DNA from: Methanolobus bombayensis
GTDB lineage: Archaea > Halobacteriota > Methanosarcinia > Methanosarcinales > Methanosarcinaceae
Direction of reading: 5' to 3'
DNA: 64,000 nt
Assembly (NCBI RefSeq): GCF_017873415.1
Contig: NZ_JAGGKD010000002.1
Coordinates: forward strand, 1-64,000
How positions within the stretch are numbered: the stretch's first letter is position 1; the number at the start of each line of letters is the position of its first letter. The notes below the pieces were generated by a model. The model ran no database searches and was not told the DNA's origin. It saw only the letters and a list, made by a program, of their open reading frames with translations. Both the position numbers and the translations under genes were made by a program. Positions 35,989-45,507 of this stretch are shown one piece after another.

Positions 35989-37810
35989 GAATCCCCTTTT
36001 TACATCATTATATCCTATTTCTGAAGGACCATCAAAAATTCCACTTAAAATCCTAATGACCACATTTGATAGTCCAGATCCCAATTTTCTGTTGAAGGAT
36101 TTACTTCCAAAACTTTTGAAACTACAAAAAAATGGAATTGATGAAGAAACGTTTCCATATCATGTGTATGATGCTCTGGAGCGTACTGACGCTGAGATTA
36201 TTTCATCTGTGAGTTCATTTTCTAAACGACCCGATGATTACATTTTTAGAAAAATAAATCTTTGTAAAGTGGGGTGTAATAAAGATGAAGTTCAACATTC
36301 TAAACTCTGCCTAATCTATAGCAAAGATGAAGAGAATGAATTCTTGGATATTGCAATCTCATCTGCAAATTTGTCTAGATCTGCGTTTGAAGATCAGCTG
36401 CAAGCTGCATGGAAGTATTCTGTAAAACTCTCTTCTAAAAATACATATTCTCGCTCTTGGGGGGTCCTTCCTAGGTTTCTAAGCAAATTGAGTGAATCAT
36501 GCGGTCAAAATGAAAAATTATGTGAGTGCTTTATAAAATTGCTAAAAAGGGCAAAACCTCCTGAAAATGTGATTTTTCTGGCATCAGTGCCAGGCACATA
36601 TGATAATAATGAGTATTGGGGTAGTAACGGATTAAAAAAAATCAATTACCGTTCAAACAATGATACAAGGATTACAATCTTTAGTCCATTCGTTGGTTCT
36701 TGGGATAAAAAACAGTTGAAGAATTGGAAAGAGCGTCTGAACAAAAAAGAAGAAAATCTGGAATTAATCTGGATAAATAAAAATCATAAGTGGGCAGAAA
36801 AAGAAGTTTGGAAAATGCCAGAAAATACTTTTAGAAATTTAAGTAATATTTGTAAATTTAAAGAACTAGAAATCTCAGGTCAGAATGGATATCTTCATTG
36901 TGATCAAGAGCCAAATGATAACCGCTGGAGCCATGCAAAATTGTATTTTGTTGGAAATGAAAATGATAACTGGCTAATACTAACTTCTGCGAATTTCACA
37001 CAAGCTGCATGGGGGAAAATTACACCTAAACAAATCAGAATTAACAATTTTGAATTAGGTGTAGCCTTAAAAAACGTGGATGGATGGCCTCCAGAAACGG
37101 TTGATATGAAGAATGATTGTTATTATACAGAAGATGAAGGTTATGACATTCCAGATGATGAATATGTATGGTCGGAAGCAACATGGGATGGTCAAAAATT
37201 AGAAGTTTTGGTTCGTTCAGATATAAAACCCAATAACAAAGTAATAATTCAAATTGCCAGTTTCGATAGAAAGGAAAGGAAACGGACTTCGACCTGGGAA
37301 AATAAAGGAAAGCATTGGATTTGGTCAAAGAATTGGTCTGAGAAGCAAGGTGTTCCACATATTGTTACTATTAATAATATTGGAAAAGATTACCTAATCC
37401 CTATTCTTAATCTGAGAGATAGTAAAGATATGATAAAGGAAAGTATTCCTGAACTAGGTTTTTCAGATGAAGAAGAGAAAAATATCTATGATGACATAGT
37501 ATACAAAAGGTATTCCTCTTCTAATTATGTTGAAGTTGTAGAAAAATATCATAGAACCGTTTCATACAATAAAACAAAGGAATCCAGGGATTCCTCCAAT
37601 TATGATTATGGAGTGTTATTATCAAGAGATATGTTTAAGCTTGTTGATAATTGGAATGAAAAACGAAAAAAGGATGAGTATTACAGAGTCGATGGATATA
37701 AGTTGTCGAATTACTTTGCAAGATTGGCAGAAAACCAACAAAATAAGATTACTAGAATTGCAGCAGAATTGTGCAAATCTGAGATTGATCTAATTCTTTC
37801 TGAGGGATAA
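35981..37810 (+). CDS. Tdp1-like phospholipase D superfamily protein
   Basis: A 609-aa protein starting at the ATG with GGAGG six bases upstream, overlapping the previous stop. Two HKD half-sites are intact in tyrosyl-DNA-phosphodiesterase style: VQHSKLCLIYS with AISSANLSRSAFE (about 103-135) and WSHAKLYFVGN with ILTSANFTQAAWG (about 315-345). The SAN(L/F)...AAWG ending is the Tdp1 hallmark. Expected chemistry is phosphodiester or 3'-adduct cleavage through a His intermediate. A C-terminal 250-residue region is unassigned. With the SF2 helicase it makes a restriction-like nuclease-translocase pair. Confidence 0.8.
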   Translation: MNKNPLFTSLYPISEGPSKIPLKILMTTFDSPDPNFLLKDLLPKLLKLQKNGIDEETFPYHVYDALERTDAEIISSVSSFSKRPDDYIFRKINLCKVGCNKDEVQHSKLCLIYSKDEENEFLDIAISSANLSRSAFEDQLQAAWKYSVKLSSKNTYSRSWGVLPRFLSKLSESCGQNEKLCECFIKLLKRAKPPENVIFLASVPGTYDNNEYWGSNGLKKINYRSNNDTRITIFSPFVGSWDKKQLKNWKERLNKKEENLELIWINKNHKWAEKEVWKMPENTFRNLSNICKFKELEISGQNGYLHCDQEPNDNRWSHAKLYFVGNENDNWLILTSANFTQAAWGKITPKQIRINNFELGVALKNVDGWPPETVDMKNDCYYTEDEGYDIPDDEYVWSEATWDGQKLEVLVRSDIKPNNKVIIQIASFDRKERKRTSTWENKGKHWIWSKNWSEKQGVPHIVTINNIGKDYLIPILNLRDSKDMIKESIPELGFSDEEEKNIYDDIVYKRYSSSNYVEVVEKYHRTVSYNKTKESRDSSNYDYGVLLSRDMFKLVDNWNEKRKKDEYYRVDGYKLSNYFARLAENQQNKITRIAAELCKSEIDLILSEG

Positions 37811-37811
37811 A

Positions 37812-39887
37812 ATGAGTAATTCGGATTGTTTTGATGGTAGATCCTGGCGATTTTTGAATGATTCTCAAAAATATGTTGATAAATGGAATTCTACTGAATA
37901 TAAGAAGTTGGAATCAGAATCTACCAAAAGGCAGTTTTTCACGGCTTCAGAAATTCTTAATCGATTAAACCAACAACAAGGTGTTATACTTGCTGATGAT
38001 GTAGGACTAGGTAAAACTACAGTTGCTGCCCTTGTTGCATGGGTATATGCTGGAAAAGGAAAAAGTGTCCGAATACTTGCACCTAATGAAGTTATGAAAC
38101 GTAAGTGGTTGGAAGAGATCGATAACCATAAAGATGTAATAGATGGGTGTGCAAAATCTTTAGATTTTCGACATGTCAAGGTTCATAAAGAAAAATTAGA
38201 TAAAGCAACGTTTTCGGGAATATATGTATCTACGCATAACAATATTATTATGAATTCAGAGAGTCTAAAATGTAATTTATTGATTATCGATGAAGCTCAC
38301 CGTGCAAAAAGTTCAGAAAGTGTGTTTGCGCAAAAATTAAAGAAGAATATAAAAAATAACCAAAAAGTTCTATTTTTAACTGCAACACCATTCAGTATAA
38401 ACTTATCAGAGTTAGAAAATATATTGAATTTAATAGGAGCAAAGGATATTGACACCTCATTTATAGAGAACATTGAGAAATATTGGGCTAATAAAAACAA
38501 AGATCTTGATGTTGATATGGTTGCTACAGATAATTTCTTGAGAAAATACATAATTAGACATGGAGTTTCTGACTTGCGAAAAGAGTCGTATGTATTTGGG
38601 AATCTTGATGAAGATTATAATATGGGGAATAATGAATCCGCTGATGATAATTATATTAAAATGCTATTGCAGGCTGATAGGTTACTGAGGTTATGCAAAA
38701 ATTTGAATATTTCGGATCATCACAATACGAACGATCCACGTTATCATGTTGGTCTGGGGATGTTAAAGGATAATCTAAAAAAGATTAGAGATTTCTGCGA
38801 TGAAAATGGAAAACAAAATTTATTGATTGAAAAATATTGCCATGATATAGAAAAAAACGAATGGATGAAAAGCATCCATCCCAAAGCATTCCATGTTGCA
38901 AACGAAATAAATGAGATAGTAAAACAAAATGAAAAAGTCCTTGTTTTTTGTGAACATCATGCCACAGCAGCTGAGATTACTACAGCTATTGTAGAGAAGC
39001 TGAATCCAAAAATGTATACTGAAGGTGAGTTTAATCCAGATTGGAAAAAAGCGTGGGATAATATATTCACAAACGCAGATAAAAGGGGTAAAATACCTTC
39101 TTCATCAATACCATACAAAGAAGCGTTTATAAGGTGGATGTCAAGTCAGTACATTATTGATCAAATTGAAAAGTGGATTGGGTATCCTACCAATAATGAA
39201 AAGGAAATATGTAAGTGTCTAAAAAATACATATGTAAAAAATCATCAGGATAAGTATCAGCTTAGAATCGCTGATGCTGCATTAAATCTCTTTAAAGACC
39301 TTACTCATAAAGATTCAAAGTCTACCATAGCAATTTTGAGGTCACTAGCTCAGAAAGGTAGTTTTGGTTCCAAGATGCCAAATACTCAGATAGTTTCGGC
39401 AATCGAAAAAAATGGTATACCTGATCACTTAAAAGAAGGATTAGATGAATATGTTTACGAAAAAGATAACTCGGATCTAATCACGAAAATTTTTAATAGC
39501 CCATTCGGCCCTGATGTTTTGGTTGTTACAGATAAATATTCAGAAGGTATCGATTTACATGGATTTTGTCGATATTTAATACACTATGAGCTAAACACCA
39601 GTCCTATAAAAGTTATGCAAAGAAATGGTCGTATAAGAAGAGTCAACAGTTGGGCAGCGAAGGTCAATGAACCAATATGTATAGGATATCCCGCATTTAT
39701 TGGTACAAGGGACGAAAAGTTGGTTAAGATAATGGCACAACGTATCGAACTTTTTGATACTATGTTAGGAGGTGTCGGATCTAAAATAAACCTTGATACG
39801 GATGAGTTACTTTGTGATGACGAAATGAATGCTTTAAAGAACAAAAATATAAAAAACAAAATGAATTTTGCAATATATGGTGATTGA
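37812..39887 (+). CDS. SNF2-like SF2 helicase/translocase
   Basis: A 691-aa helicase with motif I ADDVGLGKTTVAALVAW (about 59), motif II LLIIDEAHRAKSSE (about 155), motif III LFLTATPFSINLSELE, motif V LVVTDKYSEGIDLHGF (about 570) and motif VI VMQRNGRIRRVN (about 600). It reads as a translocase that moves along double-stranded DNA. It starts one base after the PLD gene's stop, with GAGGGA nine bases upstream. The DUF6361-like/PLD/helicase order and tight spacing indicate one complex or pathway, likely anti-phage or anti-plasmid (inference). Confidence 0.85.
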   Translation: MSNSDCFDGRSWRFLNDSQKYVDKWNSTEYKKLESESTKRQFFTASEILNRLNQQQGVILADDVGLGKTTVAALVAWVYAGKGKSVRILAPNEVMKRKWLEEIDNHKDVIDGCAKSLDFRHVKVHKEKLDKATFSGIYVSTHNNIIMNSESLKCNLLIIDEAHRAKSSESVFAQKLKKNIKNNQKVLFLTATPFSINLSELENILNLIGAKDIDTSFIENIEKYWANKNKDLDVDMVATDNFLRKYIIRHGVSDLRKESYVFGNLDEDYNMGNNESADDNYIKMLLQADRLLRLCKNLNISDHHNTNDPRYHVGLGMLKDNLKKIRDFCDENGKQNLLIEKYCHDIEKNEWMKSIHPKAFHVANEINEIVKQNEKVLVFCEHHATAAEITTAIVEKLNPKMYTEGEFNPDWKKAWDNIFTNADKRGKIPSSSIPYKEAFIRWMSSQYIIDQIEKWIGYPTNNEKEICKCLKNTYVKNHQDKYQLRIADAALNLFKDLTHKDSKSTIAILRSLAQKGSFGSKMPNTQIVSAIEKNGIPDHLKEGLDEYVYEKDNSDLITKIFNSPFGPDVLVVTDKYSEGIDLHGFCRYLIHYELNTSPIKVMQRNGRIRRVNSWAAKVNEPICIGYPAFIGTRDEKLVKIMAQRIELFDTMLGGVGSKINLDTDELLCDDEMNALKNKNIKNKMNFAIYGD

Positions 39888-39962
39888 ACACAACATCTAG
39901 ATTGATAACTTACGAATATTCATGTTATTATTCTTTCATTGGTAAGCTGAATTTTTCATTTG

Positions 39963-40130
39963 ATGTATATATCCTGAATACTCAGTCGATATATTTCACT
40001 TGAACTTTCAATTGGATTATATCATCTGAACTTTGGGTCGTGTAGTTCAACGCAATAAAATGGAAGAAACTAAGTTTAGCAGAACTGGCAAGATAAATCT
40101 ATAGATATGTTTTGTTCTTTGGATATAATC
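39963..40130 (+). repeat. Dispersed repeat family A, copy A2
   Basis: Nearly full-length match to A1: CTGAATACTCAGTCGATATA, CAATTGGATTATATCATCTG, AACTTTGGGTCGTGTAGTTC, ATGGAAGAAACTAAGTTTAG, CAGAACTGGCAAGATAAATC and TATAGATATGTTTTGTTCTT. It occupies the space between two converging genes, so it cannot be a promoter for either. Confidence 0.75.
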
Positions 40131-40136
40131 AATAAT

Positions 40137-43100
40137 TTAATACAATACATCAATAATATTATTTACCTGTTCAATAATTATTTTTCGATCTTTCATTATT
40201 TCATTCATTGTTTTAGATGTATAATGTGCTGAACCATTTCTATAGTCTGAAACCGTTTTGCATGATTTGAATACTATATTTTTGTTTTTGTGAAATCTAG
40301 CCAAAAAATAATTATTTGCCTCTTCTACTATTGGATTAAAGCTGTAATTTTTACAATCATCAAAGATATACGGCCAGGACCCTAAAGTTATAGTCCTATC
40401 TTTTTTTCCAAGAATATTTTTCAAGCTAGCAGGTAAGTTCCTGAAATAATCATCGGGAATGGGGAATCCATGTTTTTTATGAATTTTTTTCCTCAATTTA
40501 ATAGAAACTTTTTTGTGAAGAAGGCTTTCTACTCCTTTTCCATAACTTACCAGAGCCATTGTAAAATCAAATTCATCCTCATTAACTGACTTAGGAATAT
40601 CCAACACTAGACGTTCTGCACTCATAAAGAATTTTTTAATATTGTCATCTTTTATTTTATTAAAATTAATTGTGTCCTTCTTTAAACGATTGTATTTTTC
40701 CTTAAGCTTTTCAAGACCTGGATGATCAGCTTCTATTTCCATTGCTTTATCGATTGACTTTTCAGCATTGTTGAAGTCCAATAGCTGCTCATAATTTAAG
40801 CCCAAATTTTTCCACAAATCGGGGTATTGAGAATCAATCTTCAGTGCATCTTTTAGATATTTTATAGACTTATCGTGCATGCCTAAATCAAAATACATAT
40901 GAGCAGTGTATTCATTTGCTGAAATCTCCAGCTGTTTATCCGCACTTAGCTGTCCAATTGACATTTCAGAAAGAAGGAGTGCTTCCTCCACTAATCCTTT
41001 GACAAATAAGACCTTACATGCAATGCAAATCATGTCATGATGGATGCTTGGTTGGGACAATTTGGCACTATGGTCAAAAATATTATCTAAAACTTCTTTA
41101 AGTACATTAGGTTTTTTAATGGGAATTAAGTTATCAATGCACAACTTAATAGCAGGAGGGAGAATCTCAATCGCTTCAATTTCTTCTTCTGGCGTAAATT
41201 GGTGTTCAATATCATCAACTTCTTGCTTACAATTGTCTAAATGACTAAGAGTCTTGATGAGAGGCACAATTGCTCTTGAAATATTTTCAAGACCTTTCTG
41301 ATTGTTGTCTTGCTGGAAATCAATAAAAGCTAAATAAAGATACGATTGAGTGACAATTTTTTTATCAGATGATAATATCAATTTTACAAAATCATTCTTT
41401 GCTTCTGGAACATTACTTTGATTATATTTAGAAATTGCAAGATTTAATTTTAGCTGCTCATTTTCTTTAATCTTTAATGCCATTTTCAGATATTCGGATT
41501 CACGTTCAAATTGGAATGAATTTCTCAGAGATTCTGCAATTGCCACAAGTCTATACTGCTCTTTGTTTTGTTCTTCTTCACTCAATTTTTTATCATCTAG
41601 TTTTTCTGCAGTCCATGAAAAGTGCTTATCAATTTGGGTTATTCGTTCATCCGCTTTATCTACTAGATCATCTCTTTGATTTTCTCCTAAAGCAATGATA
41701 TCATGTAAACATTCATATTCCCGATCAAACTGTTCAGTTCTTCTATATGTGCAAGCAAGGTTCCACATCAAGCTTAATTTTTCAATTCTGTTAGCCCTTT
41801 CAATTCTTTCCCTAGCATTGTTAATGTGATTTTCAGCATCATTATTTCCAAGCAGAAAATCCATTTCTGCCATTCTCAAAAGTGATAACGTAGTTACAAT
41901 ACGGGGATTTTCGTATTGTTCAAAAGTTTTTCTACCTCCCTTTCTTTTCCTCTTATTGACTCTAAGTGTTTTAGATGCAAAATCGAATAGCTCTTTATAT
42001 AGAGAATATGCTTTTTCAAATTCCATTTTATCTCTATTGATGTCTCCTAATTTGCTTAGATATCCTGCTTTTCTATAGTCATCTTCAGTATTTTCACTTA
42101 AAAATGAATATGTAGTTTCAGCAACATCTAAGAATTTATTGAGATACATTCTATCTGCAAATAACTCTAAAGACAGAATACTTCTATTTTTTTGATTGAA
42201 AGTAGCAAGATAATCAGTTAAGTTCTGGTTGTCTAATGTATATGTACCATTCAATAGTTGTTGCTTTTCATTTAAAGATAGAGAATTGAACCATATTACA
42301 GAAGTGATTGAAAACGCATCCGCTAAAAACTTGATATATTTTAATGAAATTTCTTCTTCAGAAAACTCATTAACTATTCCGATGTCATAATCATTCAATA
42401 TTTTTGTCAATTTTTCTTCAAAACCTAAAGTCAAAATATTGATTGCTAATTGCCATTCTGCATTTGCTGGATTTGAACTGTAATAATCAGAGTTTGTAAT
42501 ATTTTCCGATAAATATTTTTGAAATTCAAAGTTATCTTTTTTTTCAGTATCTGAATCCCAGTAAAACTCTCCCTTCCTTGAAAAATATTCAAGATCGAAA
42601 TGGCTTGTTTGATATTCCTGAATTACATCACGAATAGCATTTGCTGCTTGATCATCTTTTGTTTCAAGAGCAATTTCATATCGTTGGTTGAAATATTCAA
42701 GACTTTCATTTAGGCTTCTCAGGTGCATTTGGAAATATTCTTCAAGAAAATCCTCTTGTTTAATATTAAAAAGGCCATCTCCACGTTCTTCAAAGACAAT
42801 AGGAAGGCGAAAAGTATGTTTCAAATCCTTATCCACGATTGATTTTTTCTTTGCCTGGCTATTAATCGATAAATAAGGATTGAATATTTTGTTTACATCA
42901 TAATATGAACCATCCAACAATAATTTCTGGATATAAAGAGCAGTATTTTGGATAGCATTTGCATCTTTTTTTATCATATTGTAAATATGTAAAGCAAATC
43001 CAGGATCTCTTCCTCTTCTAAGAAGAAAAATGTTTTGAAGAATACGATGTTTGCCAATCTCTTTGCGGGTAGCATCCTCTGCTTCATTGATTATTTTGTA

Positions 43101-43196
43101 CAAATGCTTTCTCGAATCGATATTATAGGATTCCCATAAAAAATACTCAACTACATTTTTCTCAAATTGCATTTCCAACATTCCCTGTAAATACAT
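40137..43196 (-). CDS. TPR-repeat protein with C-terminal HEPN domain
   Basis: A 1019-aa cytosolic protein. Most of it is alpha-solenoid, with TPR-like pairs throughout and clear ones at about 760-830 (AHMYFDLGMHDKSIKYLKDA; DLWKNLGLNYEQLLDFNNAE). The last 140 residues look like a HEPN fold: FTMALVSYGKGVESLLHKKV as first helix and VSDYRNGSAHYTSKTMNEIM as last, where R-NGSA-H is the R-x4-6-H motif of HEPN RNases (about 986-991). It lies 62 bp after the nucleotide kinase gene on the same strand, so it may be the third gene of the viperin operon. A plausible model is a solenoid sensor that triggers RNA cleavage (inference). Confidence 0.7.
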   Translation of the reverse strand: MYLQGMLEMQFEKNVVEYFLWESYNIDSRKHLYKIINEAEDATRKEIGKHRILQNIFLLRRGRDPGFALHIYNMIKKDANAIQNTALYIQKLLLDGSYYDVNKIFNPYLSINSQAKKKSIVDKDLKHTFRLPIVFEERGDGLFNIKQEDFLEEYFQMHLRSLNESLEYFNQRYEIALETKDDQAANAIRDVIQEYQTSHFDLEYFSRKGEFYWDSDTEKKDNFEFQKYLSENITNSDYYSSNPANAEWQLAINILTLGFEEKLTKILNDYDIGIVNEFSEEEISLKYIKFLADAFSITSVIWFNSLSLNEKQQLLNGTYTLDNQNLTDYLATFNQKNRSILSLELFADRMYLNKFLDVAETTYSFLSENTEDDYRKAGYLSKLGDINRDKMEFEKAYSLYKELFDFASKTLRVNKRKRKGGRKTFEQYENPRIVTTLSLLRMAEMDFLLGNNDAENHINNARERIERANRIEKLSLMWNLACTYRRTEQFDREYECLHDIIALGENQRDDLVDKADERITQIDKHFSWTAEKLDDKKLSEEEQNKEQYRLVAIAESLRNSFQFERESEYLKMALKIKENEQLKLNLAISKYNQSNVPEAKNDFVKLILSSDKKIVTQSYLYLAFIDFQQDNNQKGLENISRAIVPLIKTLSHLDNCKQEVDDIEHQFTPEEEIEAIEILPPAIKLCIDNLIPIKKPNVLKEVLDNIFDHSAKLSQPSIHHDMICIACKVLFVKGLVEEALLLSEMSIGQLSADKQLEISANEYTAHMYFDLGMHDKSIKYLKDALKIDSQYPDLWKNLGLNYEQLLDFNNAEKSIDKAMEIEADHPGLEKLKEKYNRLKKDTINFNKIKDDNIKKFFMSAERLVLDIPKSVNEDEFDFTMALVSYGKGVESLLHKKVSIKLRKKIHKKHGFPIPDDYFRNLPASLKNILGKKDRTITLGSWPYIFDDCKNYSFNPIVEEANNYFLARFHKNKNIVFKSCKTVSDYRNGSAHYTSKTMNEIMKDRKIIIEQVNNIIDVLY

Positions 43197-43258
43197 ATAA
43201 TAAATACTTTCTAATTATTTAATTATTCTTGTTTAAAAACAAACAACTGATTTAATTA

Positions 43259-43834
43259 TCATTGGAGAACATTTTTCAATTTTTCAGTAGTATCTACGCC
43301 TATCTCAACTACATGAAGCCTTATTCCATACTTATTTGAAATCTCTGCAGCCTTCTGTCTTTCAAAATCAAGCTCCTTGCAGATGACATCCAGATTGGTA
43401 ATCCTTTCCTTTTCAGTATCCCTTTGTCTGTGATCCAGAATGCGCTCAGGATAAGAATCCAGCAAAATAATGTCTGTATAAAAATCAAAATCTTTCTCAG
43501 TAAAAATCGTATCTATTGCATGTGTCTTAAGATTGAAAACTGTAAGATGTGAATCTACAACCAAATCTTTTGATGTATCCTTTTGTATGGCCTGTAGCAG
43601 ACTGTTGAGCTTTATTCTTAAGGCATACTTTTCCGCTTCAGGAAGATATTCAAAATGCTTGTAGTTCTCTCCCATCATTTCGTAAAGCAGGTCAGATCCA
43701 GAAATGAATTTTATATCTGGAACACTTGAACGTATTCGATTAATTACTGTACTCTTTCCCACACCTCTGACTCCTGTAAAACAGAATCTTCTATGGGGTA
43801 GGTCAGTTTTTGTATTACCAGGCATAGACACCAT
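43259..43834 (-). CDS. Viperin-associated P-loop nucleotide kinase
   Basis: A 191-aa P-loop protein with Walker A CFTGVRGVGKSTVINRI (about 18-34), a DLVVDSHLTVF strand (about 95-105) and an RILDHRQRDTEKER lid-like basic segment (about 136-149), the layout of small nucleoside or nucleotide kinases. It overlaps the viperin gene by 20 bp. Prokaryotic viperins are often encoded beside nucleotide kinases that phosphorylate precursors or products to the triphosphate level (family knowledge). Start either at the ATG at 43,834 or at an ATG nine bases later preceded by GGTG. Confidence 0.8.
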   Translation of the reverse strand: MVSMPGNTKTDLPHRRFCFTGVRGVGKSTVINRIRSSVPDIKFISGSDLLYEMMGENYKHFEYLPEAEKYALRIKLNSLLQAIQKDTSKDLVVDSHLTVFNLKTHAIDTIFTEKDFDFYTDIILLDSYPERILDHRQRDTEKERITNLDVICKELDFERQKAAEISNKYGIRLHVVEIGVDTTEKLKNVLQ

Positions 43835-44660
43835 CCCTTTCTATGTATTTCTTAGAATCGATTATTGATGCAGGGTTTAAGAGGAATTCATCAAGTTCAA
43901 ATGGAGTATATTTTCCATCCTTATTGGACAATACTTTCCCTGCAGGGTCAAGAATCAAATACGAACCAATCATATCATCGTTCGATTCAAAAGTAGGTTT
44001 TTTGTTGTTCTGTAGGCGGATATCCTGATGATGTATCTTGAAAGATTCAAATTGTTGATCAGTTATGGATAAATCATTAACATATGAATCATTCTGGCCT
44101 TTGATATGGAGCATCTGGAAAATCTTCCATCTATGTGGATTCATTGATTCAATCAGATGGTGCATATCTTCTTTGTAGGTTAGTCTTGTGACTGTTGTAT
44201 TCACTTTCAGCTTCATGTCATAATCGTGGACGAGATCTGCAACTTCCAGAGCATGAGTTACATGTTTTCCCCTGCCTCTCCCAAGTTCAGCTTCAACCTG
44301 ATTATCAATAGAGTCTACAGAAATACCAATCCAATCAGTATATCTGGAAATATTTTCAATATTATCTTTGTTAATAAAGGAGCCATTTGTGACAATAGAT
44401 GTAACAAATCCCATGTTATGTGCCATCGATAGGATTTTGTCAAAATTAGGATGGAGAAAAGGCTCACCACCAACAAAATTGATTTTCTGTATGTCGAGTT
44501 GATCATTCTTAGTGGAGTGCAATTTATCTAAGATCTCATGTACAATCTTTAAGTCTCTGATCTCAGCGTTGAGATTTTGAACATAACAGAATTTACAGGA
44601 ATAATTGCATTTTCCAGTTATGTGCCAATTTACGGATTTTATCTTTTCTTCTATCATCAA
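43815..44660 (-). CDS. Prokaryotic viperin (radical SAM antiviral enzyme)
   Basis: A 281-aa radical SAM protein of viperin type. It begins SVNWHITGKCNYSCKFCYVQ, giving the CxxxCxxC cluster ligands Cys18, Cys22 and Cys25; then KINFVGGEPFLHPNFDKILS, SVDSIDNQVEAELGRGRG, HRWKIFQMLHIKGQND and a C-terminal ESNDDMIGSYLILDPAGKVL, all strongly viperin-like and of normal pVip length. Viperins dehydrate a nucleoside triphosphate to a 3'-deoxy-3',4'-didehydro chain terminator. It heads an operon with a nucleotide kinase and possibly the TPR-HEPN gene. A TATA-like TTAAATAT about 24 bases upstream of the ATG at 44,657 suggests a leaderless mRNA. Confidence 0.93.
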   Translation of the reverse strand: MMIEEKIKSVNWHITGKCNYSCKFCYVQNLNAEIRDLKIVHEILDKLHSTKNDQLDIQKINFVGGEPFLHPNFDKILSMAHNMGFVTSIVTNGSFINKDNIENISRYTDWIGISVDSIDNQVEAELGRGRGKHVTHALEVADLVHDYDMKLKVNTTVTRLTYKEDMHHLIESMNPHRWKIFQMLHIKGQNDSYVNDLSITDQQFESFKIHHQDIRLQNNKKPTFESNDDMIGSYLILDPAGKVLSNKDGKYTPFELDEFLLNPASIIDSKKYIERDGVYAW

Positions 44661-44763
44661 ACTGTAGTATAAAGAATATTTAATATCAATTTAATTTAGA
44701 TAAAAACTATTATGTAATAGATTAATTTATTCATTAATAGATTTATTTTTCAGAGGGTCTACT
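44661..44763. promoter_or_regulatory. Divergent promoter, viperin operon / CARF regulator
   Basis: A 103-bp AT-rich spacer serves both directions. Minus strand: TTAAATAT just upstream of viperin. Plus strand: AT-rich TATA-like sequence near 44,715-44,750 and GAGGGT before the CARF gene. It is short enough that one bound regulator could control both sides. Confidence 0.55.
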
Positions 44764-45507
44764 ATGGAACAAGAAAGAAGAGTTCACATAATAACTGCTG
44801 GAGAAAGTATCCATGAAATATTTCCAACCTCGAGCAAATATATATCGTACGCTACTAAATTGTACGTAATTGTAGAGGAAGATATTTTTAAAGATACTGA
44901 TGATGAGCAAAAACAGAAGACAAGAGTGGCAATACGCAGTTCAATAGAAAAACTGAAAGAAATTGCAGGCCCATTTGTAGAAGATGGAATTGAGGTAATC
45001 CCGATTATTGATGACACTCTAGATTACATAAGGGATGCTGTTGTTTCGATATATGAAAAAGATAAGATTGCTAAGTATTACTTTAATGTCTCTAGCGGAA
45101 CCACGGGTCTTTCAATTGGACTTTTTATGATGGCGATGTGGATAAAGGCTATACCATATCATATTGGTAAAAAAGGCGATCCTAGATTTATACCAATTCC
45201 ACAGGTTCATATGGGTAATTTTAAGAAAAATCCCAATCGTGTGAAAATCCTTGAAATTCTAGACAAATCTAATGGTAAACATCTTTCAAGAAAGCAATTA
45301 AAAGGATTATTGGATAAAGAGTACATTCCTATTAATGATTCAGGTAAGGAAAAAAGATCACTTTCGTACGGTGGTTTTACTTCATTAATTGAAAGTTTGA
45401 TTGAATGGAAACTGGTTGGCAAGAGATCGTTTGGTGATAGTAGTAGGGATATTGAATATTATCTTACAGACGATGGGGCATTTACATTGCGGTTTATGAA
45501 GATTTGA
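44764..45507 (+). CDS. CARF-like (DUF6293/Csa3-type) wHTH regulator
   Basis: A 247-aa protein. The N-terminal Rossmann-like domain (about 5-150) begins RRVHIITAGESIHEIFPTSS and has the ligand-loop signature FNVSSGTTGLSIGLFMMAMW (about 107-126), as in CARF/HFX_2341 (DUF6293) and Csa3 proteins. The C-terminal 90 residues are a winged helix (VKILEILDKSNGKHLSRKQL, then SLIESLIEWKLVGKRSFG). CARF domains sense cyclic oligoadenylates or related nucleotides and switch the attached HTH. Divergent placement 103 bp from viperin suggests that it gates the viperin operon by a nucleotide signal (inference). No CRISPR or Cas10 is in the window. Confidence 0.8.
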   Translation: MEQERRVHIITAGESIHEIFPTSSKYISYATKLYVIVEEDIFKDTDDEQKQKTRVAIRSSIEKLKEIAGPFVEDGIEVIPIIDDTLDYIRDAVVSIYEKDKIAKYYFNVSSGTTGLSIGLFMMAMWIKAIPYHIGKKGDPRFIPIPQVHMGNFKKNPNRVKILEILDKSNGKHLSRKQLKGLLDKEYIPINDSGKEKRSLSYGGFTSLIESLIEWKLVGKRSFGDSSRDIEYYLTDDGAFTLRFMKI

